The notes beneath the pieces are model-generated. The model had not been told where the DNA came from, ran no database searches, and saw only the letters and a program-made list of their open reading frames with translations. Made by a program: the position numbers and the translations under genes. A stretch of DNA of 64,000 nucleotides from Thalassospira lucentensis (GTDB lineage Bacteria; Pseudomonadota; Alphaproteobacteria; Rhodospirillales; Thalassospiraceae): contig NZ_LPVY01000008.1 of the NCBI RefSeq assembly GCF_001613805.1, forward strand, positions 62,001 to 126,000, given 5' to 3'. This document shows positions 1-8,621 of the stretch, in pieces. The stretch's first letter is position 1. The number at the start of each line of letters is the position of its first letter.

Positions 1-2
1 GT

Positions 3-263
3 CTTGCTGTGCTGGTCGGTGATGGCATTACCGCGCTTCAGACAGGAACGTTCCGCTTTGTGGCGGCAGGCGAGCTCTGGTATCGGTTGGATGCCGGAAG
101 CCTGAACCTGTTGCAGTCCGTGATCCAGCGTTATATCTCGGCCTGGATTTGGGACAATGCGTTTGTTCCGGCTCTTCTTGCCCCGGCCTTCATCATTTTG
201 CTGGTGCCGGGTATCCTGCTGTTGCTGATGACCCGCAAACGCAGGCGTCAGAAGTTTTTCTAA
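3..263 (+). CDS. Small membrane protein, C-terminal part (5' end outside window)
   Basis: The reading frame is already open at the window edge and ends at 263, so only the last 86 residues are visible. They contain a Trp/Tyr-rich stretch (GELWYRLD), an amphipathic segment, one strongly hydrophobic helix near the C-terminus (VPALLAPAFIILLVPGILLLL) and a basic cytoplasmic tail (RKRRRQKFF), which fits an inner-membrane protein anchored by its C-terminal helix. The layout resembles a conserved small membrane protein of unknown function seen in many alphaproteobacteria. A GTG at 9 could be a start, but the frame continues upstream, so I treat the gene as truncated by the window. No function is proposed. 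Confidence 0.6.
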   Translation, partial: LAVLVGDGITALQTGTFRFVAAGELWYRLDAGSLNLLQSVIQRYISAWIWDNAFVPALLAPAFIILLVPGILLLLMTRKRRRQKFF

Positions 264-365
264 GACTTTTTCATCTTTGTCTTTTGTCGGGCTTTTCCTT
301 GTCGGATCGGTTTGCGCGCGGCACACTGTCTGTGATCGGGCAGGATCACGATATGGAAAACAGCC

Positions 366-1349
366 ATGAAGGCATGGATATGCAAGGCATTTGGCGACGC
401 GCCGATGTTGATCGATTGCGATGAACCGTTCGCACAATCCCGTGACGTCATCATTGATATCGCAGCGTGTGGCGTCAATTTTGCCGATACGCTGATCCTT
501 GAAGGCAAATACCAGAAGCGCCCCCAGGGCCCGTTTGCGCCAGGGTTTGAAATTGCCGGGACAGTTTCGGCGGTTGGTCCGAGTGTGCGGGGCCTTAAAA
601 TCGGGGATCGGGTTATGGCAATGCCCGACTGGGGCGGGTATGGGGAAAAGATCGCGGTGGATGCAGGATCTGTAACTATCCTGCCCGATAATGTCGAATT
701 TGATTCGGCGGCTGCATTTCAGATTGCCTATGGAACATCATGGTTTGGATTGAAATATCGCGCCAATGTGCAGCGAGGAGATGTCGTTCTCGTCCACGGG
801 GCGGCAGGGGGTGTTGGCCTTACCGCGGTGGAGTGCGCCAGACTTTTGGGTGCCACCGTCATCGCGACCGCGGGTGGGGAGCCAAAATGCGCGATCGCCA
901 AAGCGCATGGCGCGGATCATGTGATTGATTGCAAATCCGAAAGCATTCGGGACCGGGTAAAGGAAATCTGTGCCGGGATCGGGCGAACTGGGGCGGATGT
1001 GGTTTATGACCCGGTCGGTGGCGACGTGTTTGATCAGAGCCTGCGTTGTGTTGCGCCCGGCGCACGTATCCTTCTGATCGGATTTGCCAGCGGATCGGTG
1101 CCGCAAATTCCGGCCAACATCCTTCTGGTCAAGAATGTCGCCGCACTTGGCTTTTATTTCGGGGCCTATCTGGAACAGAACCCGGATATCGCAAAGGCAG
1201 GCATGGCTGAGCTTCTGGATCTGCTGTCATCGGGGAAGATATCACCAATGGTGTCGGCGGTTTATTCGCTTTCCTACGCGATGGTGGCACTAGAAGCGAT
1301 CAGTAACCGGACTGCGACGGGGAAGCTTGTGATCCGCTGCGGCGAATGA
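366..1349 (+). CDS. NADPH:quinone oxidoreductase family protein (zinc-independent MDR)
   Basis: This 327-residue protein is a medium-chain dehydrogenase/reductase of the quinone oxidoreductase class. The N-terminal GroES-like domain carries the signature ACGVNFADTLILEGKYQ (about residues 34-50) and PGFEIAGTV. The Rossmann domain carries AAGGVG (146-151), the usual NADPH-binding motif of this subfamily. The structural and catalytic zinc cysteines of alcohol dehydrogenases are absent. Family members reduce quinones, enones or enoyl-CoAs in the cytoplasm; the true substrate cannot be read from sequence. The gene appears monocistronic, with a gap of about 100 bp before the preceding frame and 136 bp to the following gene. 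The family is certain, the substrate unknown. Confidence 0.9.
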   Translation: MKAWICKAFGDAPMLIDCDEPFAQSRDVIIDIAACGVNFADTLILEGKYQKRPQGPFAPGFEIAGTVSAVGPSVRGLKIGDRVMAMPDWGGYGEKIAVDAGSVTILPDNVEFDSAAAFQIAYGTSWFGLKYRANVQRGDVVLVHGAAGGVGLTAVECARLLGATVIATAGGEPKCAIAKAHGADHVIDCKSESIRDRVKEICAGIGRTGADVVYDPVGGDVFDQSLRCVAPGARILLIGFASGSVPQIPANILLVKNVAALGFYFGAYLEQNPDIAKAGMAELLDLLSSGKISPMVSAVYSLSYAMVALEAISNRTATGKLVIRCGE

Positions 1350-1485
1350 GTTCGTCGCCTGACGATTATTCTATTAATCAAATCCTTGAAATTTTATAGG
1401 ATGTTGCCGTCCCTGATATCGTTCCGTCCTGCGGGCTCCCTGTCGGGCTTGCTAAAGCACCTGTTGATCCATTGGAATGCCGCTG

Positions 1486-2751
1486 ATGTCCGAAACCCGG
1501 AAAAAGCCAGACGAGCCAAAAGCGTCCGATAAAACGCGGGCACAATATGAAACATTCCCCTATCCGGCCCGTGATCCGAAGGATGAAGACCAGCGCCTCG
1601 TCGTGGGATCACCAGGAAACTGGGACGAAGTGGTTCATTTCGTGTTTGGTGGCTACGATCCGTCGGCGAATGACAAAAAGATAAAGATACTTGTCGCAGG
1701 CGGTGGTACCGGGGACGCGCTGGTGATGCTGGCGCAGCAGGCGCGTGATCGCAAGGCCAAGGTCGAGATTGTCTATATCGACCTTTCGGAAAGCTCGCGC
1801 GAGATCGCCGAGGCACGGATCAAACGCCGCAACCTTGAAAAGAACGTCAAATTTGTTACCGGATCGTTTGTTGATCTGGCCGGAAAATATGGTCCGTTTG
1901 ACTATATTGATTGCTGTGGTGTGCTTCATCATCTGCCCGACCCGGATGCCGGGTTAAAGGCTTTGGCTGATGCGCTCAAACCCAAAGGCGGTATGGGTTT
2001 GATGGTTTACGGCGAACTTGGCCGGATCGGCGTTTATCATATGCAGGAGATGATGGATCGCCTTTCGGCGGAAGCTGGTGGGCGCAAAAGGCTTAATCTT
2101 GGCAAGGCACTGTTTGACTCATTGCCCGGTACAAACTGGCTGAAGCGTAACCCGTTTGTAAATGATCACATCCAGGGGGGAGACTCCGGGTTTTATGATC
2201 TGCTTTTGCATCAGCAGGATCGGGCATATCGCGTTGACGAGGTTTTTGATTTTGTCGAGAAAGCCGGTTTGCGGCTTCAGCAATTCATCGAACCGATGCG
2301 CTATGACCCGACGACCTATTGTTCGCGCCACGACGTTCTGGACAAGGCCGTACATGTGCCGTTCCGCAAACGCGCCGCATTGGCCGAATTGATGGCAGGC
2401 AACATTACCAAGCATCTGTTTTATGTGGTGAAATCGGAAAACAAGGTCAAACCGCCCGTACCTGATCGTAATGCGGTGCCATTCTTTGTGCGTATAGACG
2501 GGGCTGCCTTGGCGCGGTCTGTTGCCAAAACCGGCCATATCAAGATCAATTTTACCGGATTATCTGTAACGCGCAGCCTGCCCCCGGCGAGCCCCGGCAT
2601 TCTGACGCGCATCAATGGCAAACGCACGGTCGGCCAGATTTACGAGATGTTTGACCCGAGACCCGACAAATATGAGTTTGATGCTCAGTTCGCGGTGATG
2701 TATTCGGTGCTGAATGCAGCAAACCTGATGTACCTGCATCCAGAGAGGTAA
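1486..2751 (+). CDS. Class I SAM-dependent methyltransferase
   Basis: The protein has about 421 residues. A motif RAQYETFPYPARDP near the N-terminus precedes a Rossmann methyltransferase domain with motif I ILVAGGGTGDA, an acidic end of strand 2 (YIDLSESS), and the motif IV/post-motif region DYIDCCGVLHHLPDPDAGL. About 170 residues after the core form a C-terminal domain of unknown role, as in a group of bacterial methyltransferases whose substrate is not established. Start: ATG at 1486 is preceded by a weak TGGA, and an in-frame ATG at 1477 is the alternative. A hairpin at 2782-2805 lies just downstream but its T-run favours the opposite strand. Confidence 0.85.
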   Translation: MSETRKKPDEPKASDKTRAQYETFPYPARDPKDEDQRLVVGSPGNWDEVVHFVFGGYDPSANDKKIKILVAGGGTGDALVMLAQQARDRKAKVEIVYIDLSESSREIAEARIKRRNLEKNVKFVTGSFVDLAGKYGPFDYIDCCGVLHHLPDPDAGLKALADALKPKGGMGLMVYGELGRIGVYHMQEMMDRLSAEAGGRKRLNLGKALFDSLPGTNWLKRNPFVNDHIQGGDSGFYDLLLHQQDRAYRVDEVFDFVEKAGLRLQQFIEPMRYDPTTYCSRHDVLDKAVHVPFRKRAALAELMAGNITKHLFYVVKSENKVKPPVPDRNAVPFFVRIDGAALARSVAKTGHIKINFTGLSVTRSLPPASPGILTRINGKRTVGQIYEMFDPRPDKYEFDAQFAVMYSVLNAANLMYLHPER

Positions 2752-2773
2752 TCCGGTTCGGGGTTATCCGGGT

Positions 2774-2805
2774 AAAAAAATGCCGACCATCGGGGGATGG
2801 CCGGC
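2774..2805 (-). terminator. Intrinsic terminator of the DUF1127 transcript
   Basis: Read on the minus strand, GCCGGCCAT (one G-T wobble) pairs with ATGGTCGGC around a loop of about six C/G bases, followed by ATTTTTTT. It lies 20 bp past the stop of the small ORF at 2825-2944 and is a textbook rho-independent terminator for the leftward DUF1127 transcript. On the plus strand no T-run follows. Confidence 0.8.
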
Positions 2806-2824
2806 AATCAGGAACACAAAACCA

Positions 2825-2944
2825 TCAATAACGGGTACGAATCTCGGTCTTGCGTGTCGGGAGACTGAAGACGCTTGTCAGCGCTTCAATAACCTGCAGG
2901 GGGAATGAAAGCGGCCCCTGCAAGCGGAAAAGTCGGGGAGACAT
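2825..2944 (-). CDS. Possible 39-residue protein downstream of DUF1127
   Basis: A short frame starts with ATG at 2944, begins MSPRLFRLQGPLSF, ends ...TRKTEIRTRY and stops at 2825. A GAGAG Shine-Dalgarno-like element lies about nine bases ahead of the ATG, the stop is 20 bp before a strong terminator, and the frame is 38 bp downstream of the DUF1127 gene on the same strand, so the two are probably co-transcribed. The product is basic with a short hydrophobic middle (FPLQVIEALTSVF). I do not recognise it. It could instead be a non-coding 3' UTR or sRNA region. Support is positional only; there is no homology evidence. Confidence 0.45.
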   Translation of the reverse strand: MSPRLFRLQGPLSFPLQVIEALTSVFSLPTRKTEIRTRY

Positions 2945-2982
2945 AATAAATACTCTCGTTTTGGTGCCTTTAAGCGGAATGC

Positions 2983-3192
2983 TCAGGCTTTCCAGAATGG
3001 CTTGGCGGCTTCGATACGTGCTTCATATACGTCCCAGCCAATGTCGCGCAGCAGATGGCTGTCCATCGTCGCAAGCTTCTGGCGGAGAACATAACGTTTT
3101 GCCCACTGACGCGGCAATTCCATAACATTTACGCTGTTGTGGTGACGGCGGGTGGTGACAAAAGCACCGGCATCTTTGGTGATCGCGACCAT
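2983..3192 (-). CDS. DUF1127 family small protein
   Basis: This 69-residue basic protein has the DUF1127 (YjiS-like) pattern in its second half: an amphipathic helix WAKRYVLRQKLATMDSHLL, then RDIGWDVYEARIEAAKPFW, matching the family's LRDIG...E...PFW. Short DUF1127 proteins in alphaproteobacteria are associated with RNA metabolism and with phosphate or stress responses; that is family knowledge, not visible here. The start ATG at 3192 has a good Shine-Dalgarno (GAAGGAATGAG). It is divergent from the LysR gene at 3347, with an inverted repeat between them, so LysR control is plausible. Confidence 0.85.
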   Translation of the reverse strand: MVAITKDAGAFVTTRRHHNSVNVMELPRQWAKRYVLRQKLATMDSHLLRDIGWDVYEARIEAAKPFWKA

Positions 3193-3313
3193 GATCTCAT
3201 TCCTTCAATCTATCGGCCAGCTCCCGATTTGTATGCGGCCTGAATGTTTCTCGTTCTGTTAAACCCAGAGTTACGCTTAAAAACACTTGCGCTCAAACCA
3301 TCTTTTGTCATCA

Positions 3314-3336
3314 TTGCATGAGTTTTAATCATGCAA
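3314..3336. promoter_or_regulatory. Inverted repeat, candidate LysR operator
   Basis: TTGCATGA and TCATGCAA form a perfect 8-bp inverted repeat around a 7-bp A/T-rich spacer, ending 10 bp before the LysR ATG. It contains the T-N11-A core (T3319, A3331) expected of LysR-type binding sites. It sits in the divergent LysR/DUF1127 interval and is best explained as an autoregulatory and target operator. Confidence 0.6.
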
Positions 3337-3346
3337 GTTGGTTGCC

Positions 3347-4273
3347 ATGAAACGCCGCCCATTGCCGTTAAATGCGCTTCGTGCCTTTGAAGTCGCCGGT
3401 CGGCTTGAAAGTTTCACCAAAGCTTCACATGAGCTTAATGTGACACAAGGGGCCGTTAGCCGACAGGTGCAGCATCTTGAGGATGTGTTGGGGCGGCAAT
3501 TGTTTGAACGTCATCACCGGCGCCTCAAGCTGACGCGACCGGGGCGCAACTTGCTGTCGTCGTTAACTGCGGCATTTGATTCGATCGAGCTGGCCGTGTC
3601 GCGGATCGAAAACCGGCCGGATGATACGCAGCTTAAGGTCCTGTCGCCTCTGACATTTGCAATGCGCTGGATCGTGCCGCGCCTTGGACGGTTTCAGATG
3701 GAACATCCCGACCTGCAAGTGCAGTTGGGAACATATAGCGACGATGCCGCCCCGGTAGATTTTAACGAAACCGATATTGCCATACGTTTTGCTGATACGC
3801 CCGGTGATCAACTGGTACACGAATTCTTGACCGGTGAACGGCTTCTGCCGGTGTGCCACCCCAATCTTGCGAAAGAACTGAAAACCCCAGAAGACCTTGG
3901 TCGGGTTACCCTGCTGCATTGTTCGGCTCAGCGAGAAGATTGGCGCATATGGCTGAAGGGTACGGGGATAGAGGGGGTTGATCCCGACCGGGGGCCGGTT
4001 TTTGCGACTCTTGATATGGCGATGGAAGCTGCGGCCAGCGGATTTGGCGCGGTGATTTCAGACCCGGCGATGATTGGGGAATATGTGGTAACCAATCGTT
4101 TGACCGTGCCGTTCGATTTGCCGGTAGATAGCCCGTATGCCTATTCACTGTGTTATCCCGAGGGACGTCTGGAGCGGCACAAGGTGCGGGCGTTTCGCGA
4201 CTGGTTGATGACCGAAATCAGGATGGAGACGGACAAGCGCAAGCTTTTGCAAAAAGAATCAGGGGCGGAATGA
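3347..4273 (+). CDS. LysR-type transcriptional regulator, GcvA-like
   Basis: This protein of about 308 residues opens with RRPLPLNALRAFEVAGRLESF, the typical N-terminal winged helix of GcvA-like LysR regulators. The recognition helix is in VTQGAVSRQVQHLEDVLG, and a LysR_substrate effector domain follows (from about residue 90 to 295, containing ALDMAMEAAASGFGAVISD-like sequence). An upstream in-frame TTG at 3338 exists, but ATG at 3347 is preferred by alignment with the family's MKRR-PLNALR start. It is divergent from the DUF1127 gene. Effector and targets are unknown; GcvA itself controls glycine cleavage, and no gcv genes are nearby. Confidence 0.9.
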   Translation: MKRRPLPLNALRAFEVAGRLESFTKASHELNVTQGAVSRQVQHLEDVLGRQLFERHHRRLKLTRPGRNLLSSLTAAFDSIELAVSRIENRPDDTQLKVLSPLTFAMRWIVPRLGRFQMEHPDLQVQLGTYSDDAAPVDFNETDIAIRFADTPGDQLVHEFLTGERLLPVCHPNLAKELKTPEDLGRVTLLHCSAQREDWRIWLKGTGIEGVDPDRGPVFATLDMAMEAAASGFGAVISDPAMIGEYVVTNRLTVPFDLPVDSPYAYSLCYPEGRLERHKVRAFRDWLMTEIRMETDKRKLLQKESGAE

Positions 4274-4507
4274 CAGTTTCAAGATGATGCCTTGAAATTG
4301 AACCATTTTATTCCTCATTATGAATATGTCGTTTGGATCAAGATGCGTTACGGACGTAACGTCGGCGTAACCGGTCCCCGTTATTCTTGGCGGGACTTGT
4401 CCGGAACGTTTCGAACAGTGCGTCCGTAATTGTGTCAGATCATCCAATGATGCGTATTGGCCCTGCCGGGGTTCGGGCTTCGAGCCGGGCACATTTCAGG
4501 AATAAAT

Positions 4508-6466
4508 ATGACGCGGCAAGCAGGCGAGACGTGCATCGCACGGAAAACGGGGAGCCCGGGAAAAATTTCCCGCTATTTCGGGGGCGCATTTGGGGCGCTG
4601 ATATTCGCAGCATCGTTGACGGTTTCGACGGCAGCGATGGCACAGAATGGCGATAAACCCGATATTACAGCCGCACCGACCGTGCGGGTCGATGAGGAAC
4701 AGCTTAAACCCCTGACCACCGTTTCACACGGCATATCGCTTTATGGCGATTTGAAATATGGGCCTGATTTCCGGCATTTCGATTACGTCAATCCGGATGC
4801 TCCCAAGGGTGGGACGCTTGTGCAGGGTTCTATCGTCGCGTTTGACACATTAAACCCCTATACCCTTAAAGGCACGGCTGCCAGCGGGCTTGGCCTGATC
4901 TATGACAGCCTTATGGTATCTAGTGCGGACGAGCCTTCGTCGCTTTACGGGTTGATTGCACGCAGCATTGAATATCCCGCGGATCGGTCATTTGCCATTT
5001 TCCACCTTGATCCGCGCGCGCGGTTTCAGGATGGTACGGACATCACCGCCGAAGATGTCGTGTTTTCGTTCAATATCCTGATTGAAAAGGGCAGCCCGGT
5101 TTATCGGCAATATTACGCCCAGGTCGCAAAGGTCGAGGCGATTGACGATTTGACAGTCCGGTTTGATTTCAAACCGGGCAACAACCGTGAAATGCCGATG
5201 ATCGTGGCCGAGCTTGCCATTATGCCTAAGCATTACTGGGAAGGGCGGGACTTTTCCAAAACCACCTTTGATATTCCGGTAGGTAGTGGCGCCTATAAAA
5301 TCCGCGATTTTGAATCCGGTCGCCGGATTACCTATGAACGGGTCAAGGATTACTGGGCAGAGGATCTGCCGGTTAATCGTGGCAGCAACAATTACAATAC
5401 GTTGCGGTTTGACACCTATCTTGATCCCGATGTGCAACGTCAGGCGTTCTTTGCCGGGGAATATATGATCCGCAGCGAACATTCTTCGCGCGAATGGAGT
5501 ACGGCATACAACACGCCCGCAGTCCAGAATGGCCAGATCAAGAAGGAATTCCTGCCCGATAATCTGCCAAATGGCATGCAGGCCTATGTGTTTAATACGC
5601 GTAAACCGCAATTTGCCGATATCCGCGTACGGGAAGCCCTGCAATATGCGTTTGACTTCGAATGGCTGAACCGTGCGATGTTCTATGGCGCGTATAAACG
5701 CAATGTCAGCTACTTCGCCAATTCCGAACTGGCAGCGACCGGTGTGCCGCAGGGCGAGGAGCTTGATATCCTGAAAGGATTCAGAAGCCAGCTTCCACCG
5801 GAACTGTTTACCCAGCCACCACAATTGCCGAACTTTGATGCACCCAATGGCCGACGCGAAGCATTGCGCCATTCGATGCAGCTTTTGCAGGATGCGGGCT
5901 GGGAATTGCGCAATATGCAGCTGGTCAACAGTAAGACCGGTGAACCGTTCCGGTTTGAGCTGATTATCCGCCAGCCGGGGCTCGAGAAGATCGCGCTGGT
6001 TCTGAAGGCGCGCCTGCGCCAGCTTGGCGTAACCATGGATATTCGCCTGATCGATACCGGGCAGTGGGTCAATCGCATTCAGGCCTATGATTTCGATATG
6101 ACGACTTTCTGGTGGACACAAAGCCTTTCACCGGGGAACGAACAGCGGATTTTCTGGTCATCCGAAGCCGCCGACCAACCCGGCAGTCGCAATTTTGCCG
6201 GTATCAAAAGCCCGGTTATTGATGAATTGATTGATCTGGTTGTGGATGCCGACAGCCGCGAAAGCCTTGTGCAGCGTGTGCGTGCACTTGATCGCGTTTT
6301 GCAGTGGGGATTTTATGTGATCCCGCAATATTATCTTGGCGGGGACCGGATGGCCTATTGGGATGTGTTCGGAAGACCTGATGTGGTGCCACTTAAGGGA
6401 TCATCCGTCATGACATGGTGGATTGATCCCGAAAAGTCGCGGCAGCTTAAGAAGGGAGGGTACTAG
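4508..6466 (+). CDS. yejA: Periplasmic oligopeptide-binding protein YejA
   Basis: This 652-residue family 5 solute-binding protein has a basic N-region, a hydrophobic signal segment (FGALIFAASLTVSTAAMA) and a cleavage site at AMA-Q. The mature part begins with the YejA-type motif ISLYGDLKYGPDFRHFDYVNPDAPKGG, and later has RLIDTGQWVNRIQAYDFDM and TFWWTQSLSPGNEQ. YejA delivers oligopeptides to YejBEF; in enterobacteria the system imports microcin C and other peptides. ATG at 4508 follows AGGAAT; an in-frame ATG at 4457 would add a poor leader. It is the first gene of yejABEF, 3 bp ahead of yejB. Confidence 0.95.
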   Translation: MTRQAGETCIARKTGSPGKISRYFGGAFGALIFAASLTVSTAAMAQNGDKPDITAAPTVRVDEEQLKPLTTVSHGISLYGDLKYGPDFRHFDYVNPDAPKGGTLVQGSIVAFDTLNPYTLKGTAASGLGLIYDSLMVSSADEPSSLYGLIARSIEYPADRSFAIFHLDPRARFQDGTDITAEDVVFSFNILIEKGSPVYRQYYAQVAKVEAIDDLTVRFDFKPGNNREMPMIVAELAIMPKHYWEGRDFSKTTFDIPVGSGAYKIRDFESGRRITYERVKDYWAEDLPVNRGSNNYNTLRFDTYLDPDVQRQAFFAGEYMIRSEHSSREWSTAYNTPAVQNGQIKKEFLPDNLPNGMQAYVFNTRKPQFADIRVREALQYAFDFEWLNRAMFYGAYKRNVSYFANSELAATGVPQGEELDILKGFRSQLPPELFTQPPQLPNFDAPNGRREALRHSMQLLQDAGWELRNMQLVNSKTGEPFRFELIIRQPGLEKIALVLKARLRQLGVTMDIRLIDTGQWVNRIQAYDFDMTTFWWTQSLSPGNEQRIFWSSEAADQPGSRNFAGIKSPVIDELIDLVVDADSRESLVQRVRALDRVLQWGFYVIPQYYLGGDRMAYWDVFGRPDVVPLKGSSVMTWWIDPEKSRQLKKGGY

Positions 6467-6469
6467 GCC

Positions 6470-7576
6470 ATGCTGAATTACATCCTGCGTCGTCTTTTGC
6501 TGATCCCGGTGACGCTGTTCGGGATTATGGTTCTGAACTTTGCAATCGTGCAATTCGCGCCGGGCGGCCCGGTAGAACAGATGATTGCCCAGTTACAGGG
6601 CACGGATGTTGCCGCAACCGCGCGCATCAGCAATCAGGGGGCTGATAGTGGCGGCGGTGGTGCCAGCGGGGGAAACAATTTTTCCTCGACCTCGAACTAC
6701 CGTGGGGCTCAGGGGCTTGACCCCGAAATCATCACCCAGCTTGAAAAGCAGTTCGGGTTCGATAAACCGGCTTATGAACGTTTCTGGATGATGATGAAAA
6801 ATTATCTGACGTTCGATTTCGGCCAAAGCTATTTTCAGGATCGCGATGTGGTCGATATCGTGATCGACAAGATGCCGGTCTCGATATCGCTTGGCCTTTG
6901 GTCGACATTGATCATCTATATCATTTCCGTGCCGCTTGGCGTTGCCAAGGCCGTGCGGGACGGGTCGAATTTTGATGTCTGGTCATCGGCGGCGATCATT
7001 GTCGGTTATGCCATTCCGGGCTTTCTTTTGGCCGTGATGCTGATCGTGGTGTTTGCCGGTGGAACCTATTTCGATCTGTTCCCGTTAAGGGGGCTGACAT
7101 CATCGAATTTTGATGAATTGTCGCTTTTGGGCAAGGTTGCGGACTATTTCTGGCACCTCGCATTGCCGATTACGGCACTGACCATTGGTGGCTTCACCAC
7201 TCTTACGATGCTGACGAAAAACTCGTTCCTTGATGAAATCAACAAACAATATGTGGTCACAGCACGGGCCAAGGGATTGACGGAAAAGCGGGTTCTTTAC
7301 GGGCATGTGTTCCGCAATGCGATGTTGCTTGTCATTGCCGGTTTCCCGAGTGCATTGATCGGGTTGCTGTTTACCGGTTCGGTCCTGATCGAGGTGATTT
7401 TCTCGCTCGACGGGCTTGGGTTGCTTGGTTTTGAAGCCGTGATGAAGCGTGATTACCCGGTAATGTTTGCGACACTTTATCTGTTTACGTTGTTTGGTCT
7501 TGTGCTGAACCTTATCAGTGACCTCAGCTATCACTTCGTTGATCCGCGGATCGACTTTGAAGCGCGGGATAATTGA
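6470..7576 (+). CDS. yejB: Oligopeptide ABC transporter permease YejB
   Basis: This 368-residue inner-membrane permease of the DppB/OppB class starts [24 protein letters not shown] and has about six membrane helices. The EAA loop that contacts the ATPase is at [22 protein letters not shown]. The first periplasmic loop carries a glycine/serine-rich insertion ([20 protein letters not shown], roughly residues 62-81), a feature of YejB compared with DppB. A strong GGGAGG Shine-Dalgarno lies 11 bp upstream, and yejE follows after 2 bp. It forms the channel with YejE. Confidence 0.95.
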   Translation: MLNYILRRLLLIPVTLFGIMVLNFAIVQFAPGGPVEQMIAQLQGTDVAATARISNQGADSGGGGASGGNNFSSTSNYRGAQGLDPEIITQLEKQFGFDKPAYERFWMMMKNYLTFDFGQSYFQDRDVVDIVIDKMPVSISLGLWSTLIIYIISVPLGVAKAVRDGSNFDVWSSAAIIVGYAIPGFLLAVMLIVVFAGGTYFDLFPLRGLTSSNFDELSLLGKVADYFWHLALPITALTIGGFTTLTMLTKNSFLDEINKQYVVTARAKGLTEKRVLYGHVFRNAMLLVIAGFPSALIGLLFTGSVLIEVIFSLDGLGLLGFEAVMKRDYPVMFATLYLFTLFGLVLNLISDLSYHFVDPRIDFEARDN

Positions 7577-7578
7577 TC

Positions 7579-8610
7579 ATGGGTAACATCATTCTGTCGC
7601 CGCTGAATAAACGCCGCATGGCAAATTTCCGGACGAACAGGCGTGGCTATTGGTCGTTGGTTGTTTTTGCGATCCTGTTTGTGATCTGTCTGGCTGCCGA
7701 ACTGGTGGCCAACGACAAACCGATATTTGTCAAATATGACGACAACTGGTACGTCCCGATCCTGTCAGATCATCCCGAAACTGCCTATGGCGGGGATTTT
7801 GACGTCGAAACGGATTTCTACGATCCCTATATCCTTGGCAAGATCGAAGAACATGGTTTCGCCATCTGGCCACCAATCCCGTTTTCCTACAACACCATTG
7901 ATTTCGAAATGCGCGAGGCACAGCCGGCCCCGCCATCATTCCGTCATTGGCTGGGAACAGATGACCTTGGGCGTGACGTGCTGGCGCGTCTGATTTACGG
8001 GTTCCGGATATCGATCCTGTTTGGTCTTGCCCTGACCGCGATCAGTTCGGTGATCGGGATCGCGGCTGGTGCGGTGCAGGGTTATTTCGGCGGCTGGGTC
8101 GATCTTGGTTTCCAGCGTGTGATCGAAATCTGGGCCGGATTGCCGCAGTTGTTCATCCTGATCATTCTGGCCAGCCTGTTTGCGCCGGGTTTCTGGACGC
8201 TTTTGTTCATTCTTGTGCTGTTTAGCTGGATGAGTTTGACGGGTCTTGTGCGTGCAGAATTCCTGCGGGCACGTAATTTTGAATATGTTCGGGCCGCGCG
8301 TGCATTGGGCATGACCGACTATCGCATCATGTATCGTCATGTGCTGCCAAACGCGATGGTGGCGACGATTACATTCCTGCCGTTTGTATTGAACGGTTCG
8401 ATTGTGGCGCTGACATCGCTTGATTTCCTTGGGCTTGGCATGCCACCAGGCTCGCCGTCGCTTGGTGAATTGCTTGCGCAGGGAAAAAATAACCTTCAGG
8501 CACCGTGGCTTGGCATGACGGCGTTCTTTGCGATTGCCCTCATGCTGAGCCTTCTGATCTTTATCGGCGAGGCGGTGCGTGATGCCTTTGATCCGCGCAA
8601 GACATTTTAA
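7579..8610 (+). CDS. yejE: Oligopeptide ABC transporter permease YejE
   Basis: This 343-residue permease is of the DppC/OppC class: an N-terminal cytoplasmic segment (LSPLNKRRMANFRTNRRGYWSL), one helix, a large periplasmic loop typical of YejE (about residues 45-130, ending FRHWLGTDDLGRDVLARLIYG), then five helices with the EAA motif ARALGMTDYRIMYRHVLPNA. The yejB stop is at 7574-7576; ATG at 7579 is taken over a TTG at 7573. It pairs with YejB in the membrane, and yejF follows 11 bp downstream. Confidence 0.95.
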   Translation: MGNIILSPLNKRRMANFRTNRRGYWSLVVFAILFVICLAAELVANDKPIFVKYDDNWYVPILSDHPETAYGGDFDVETDFYDPYILGKIEEHGFAIWPPIPFSYNTIDFEMREAQPAPPSFRHWLGTDDLGRDVLARLIYGFRISILFGLALTAISSVIGIAAGAVQGYFGGWVDLGFQRVIEIWAGLPQLFILIILASLFAPGFWTLLFILVLFSWMSLTGLVRAEFLRARNFEYVRAARALGMTDYRIMYRHVLPNAMVATITFLPFVLNGSIVALTSLDFLGLGMPPGSPSLGELLAQGKNNLQAPWLGMTAFFAIALMLSLLIFIGEAVRDAFDPRKTF

Positions 8611-8621
8611 AGGAAACGGTT

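Noticed and set aside
4988-6121. 377-codon open frame antisense to yejA
   Set aside because: yejA is unmistakable on the plus strand. The antisense product has no recognisable domain and no ribosome-binding site that I can see.
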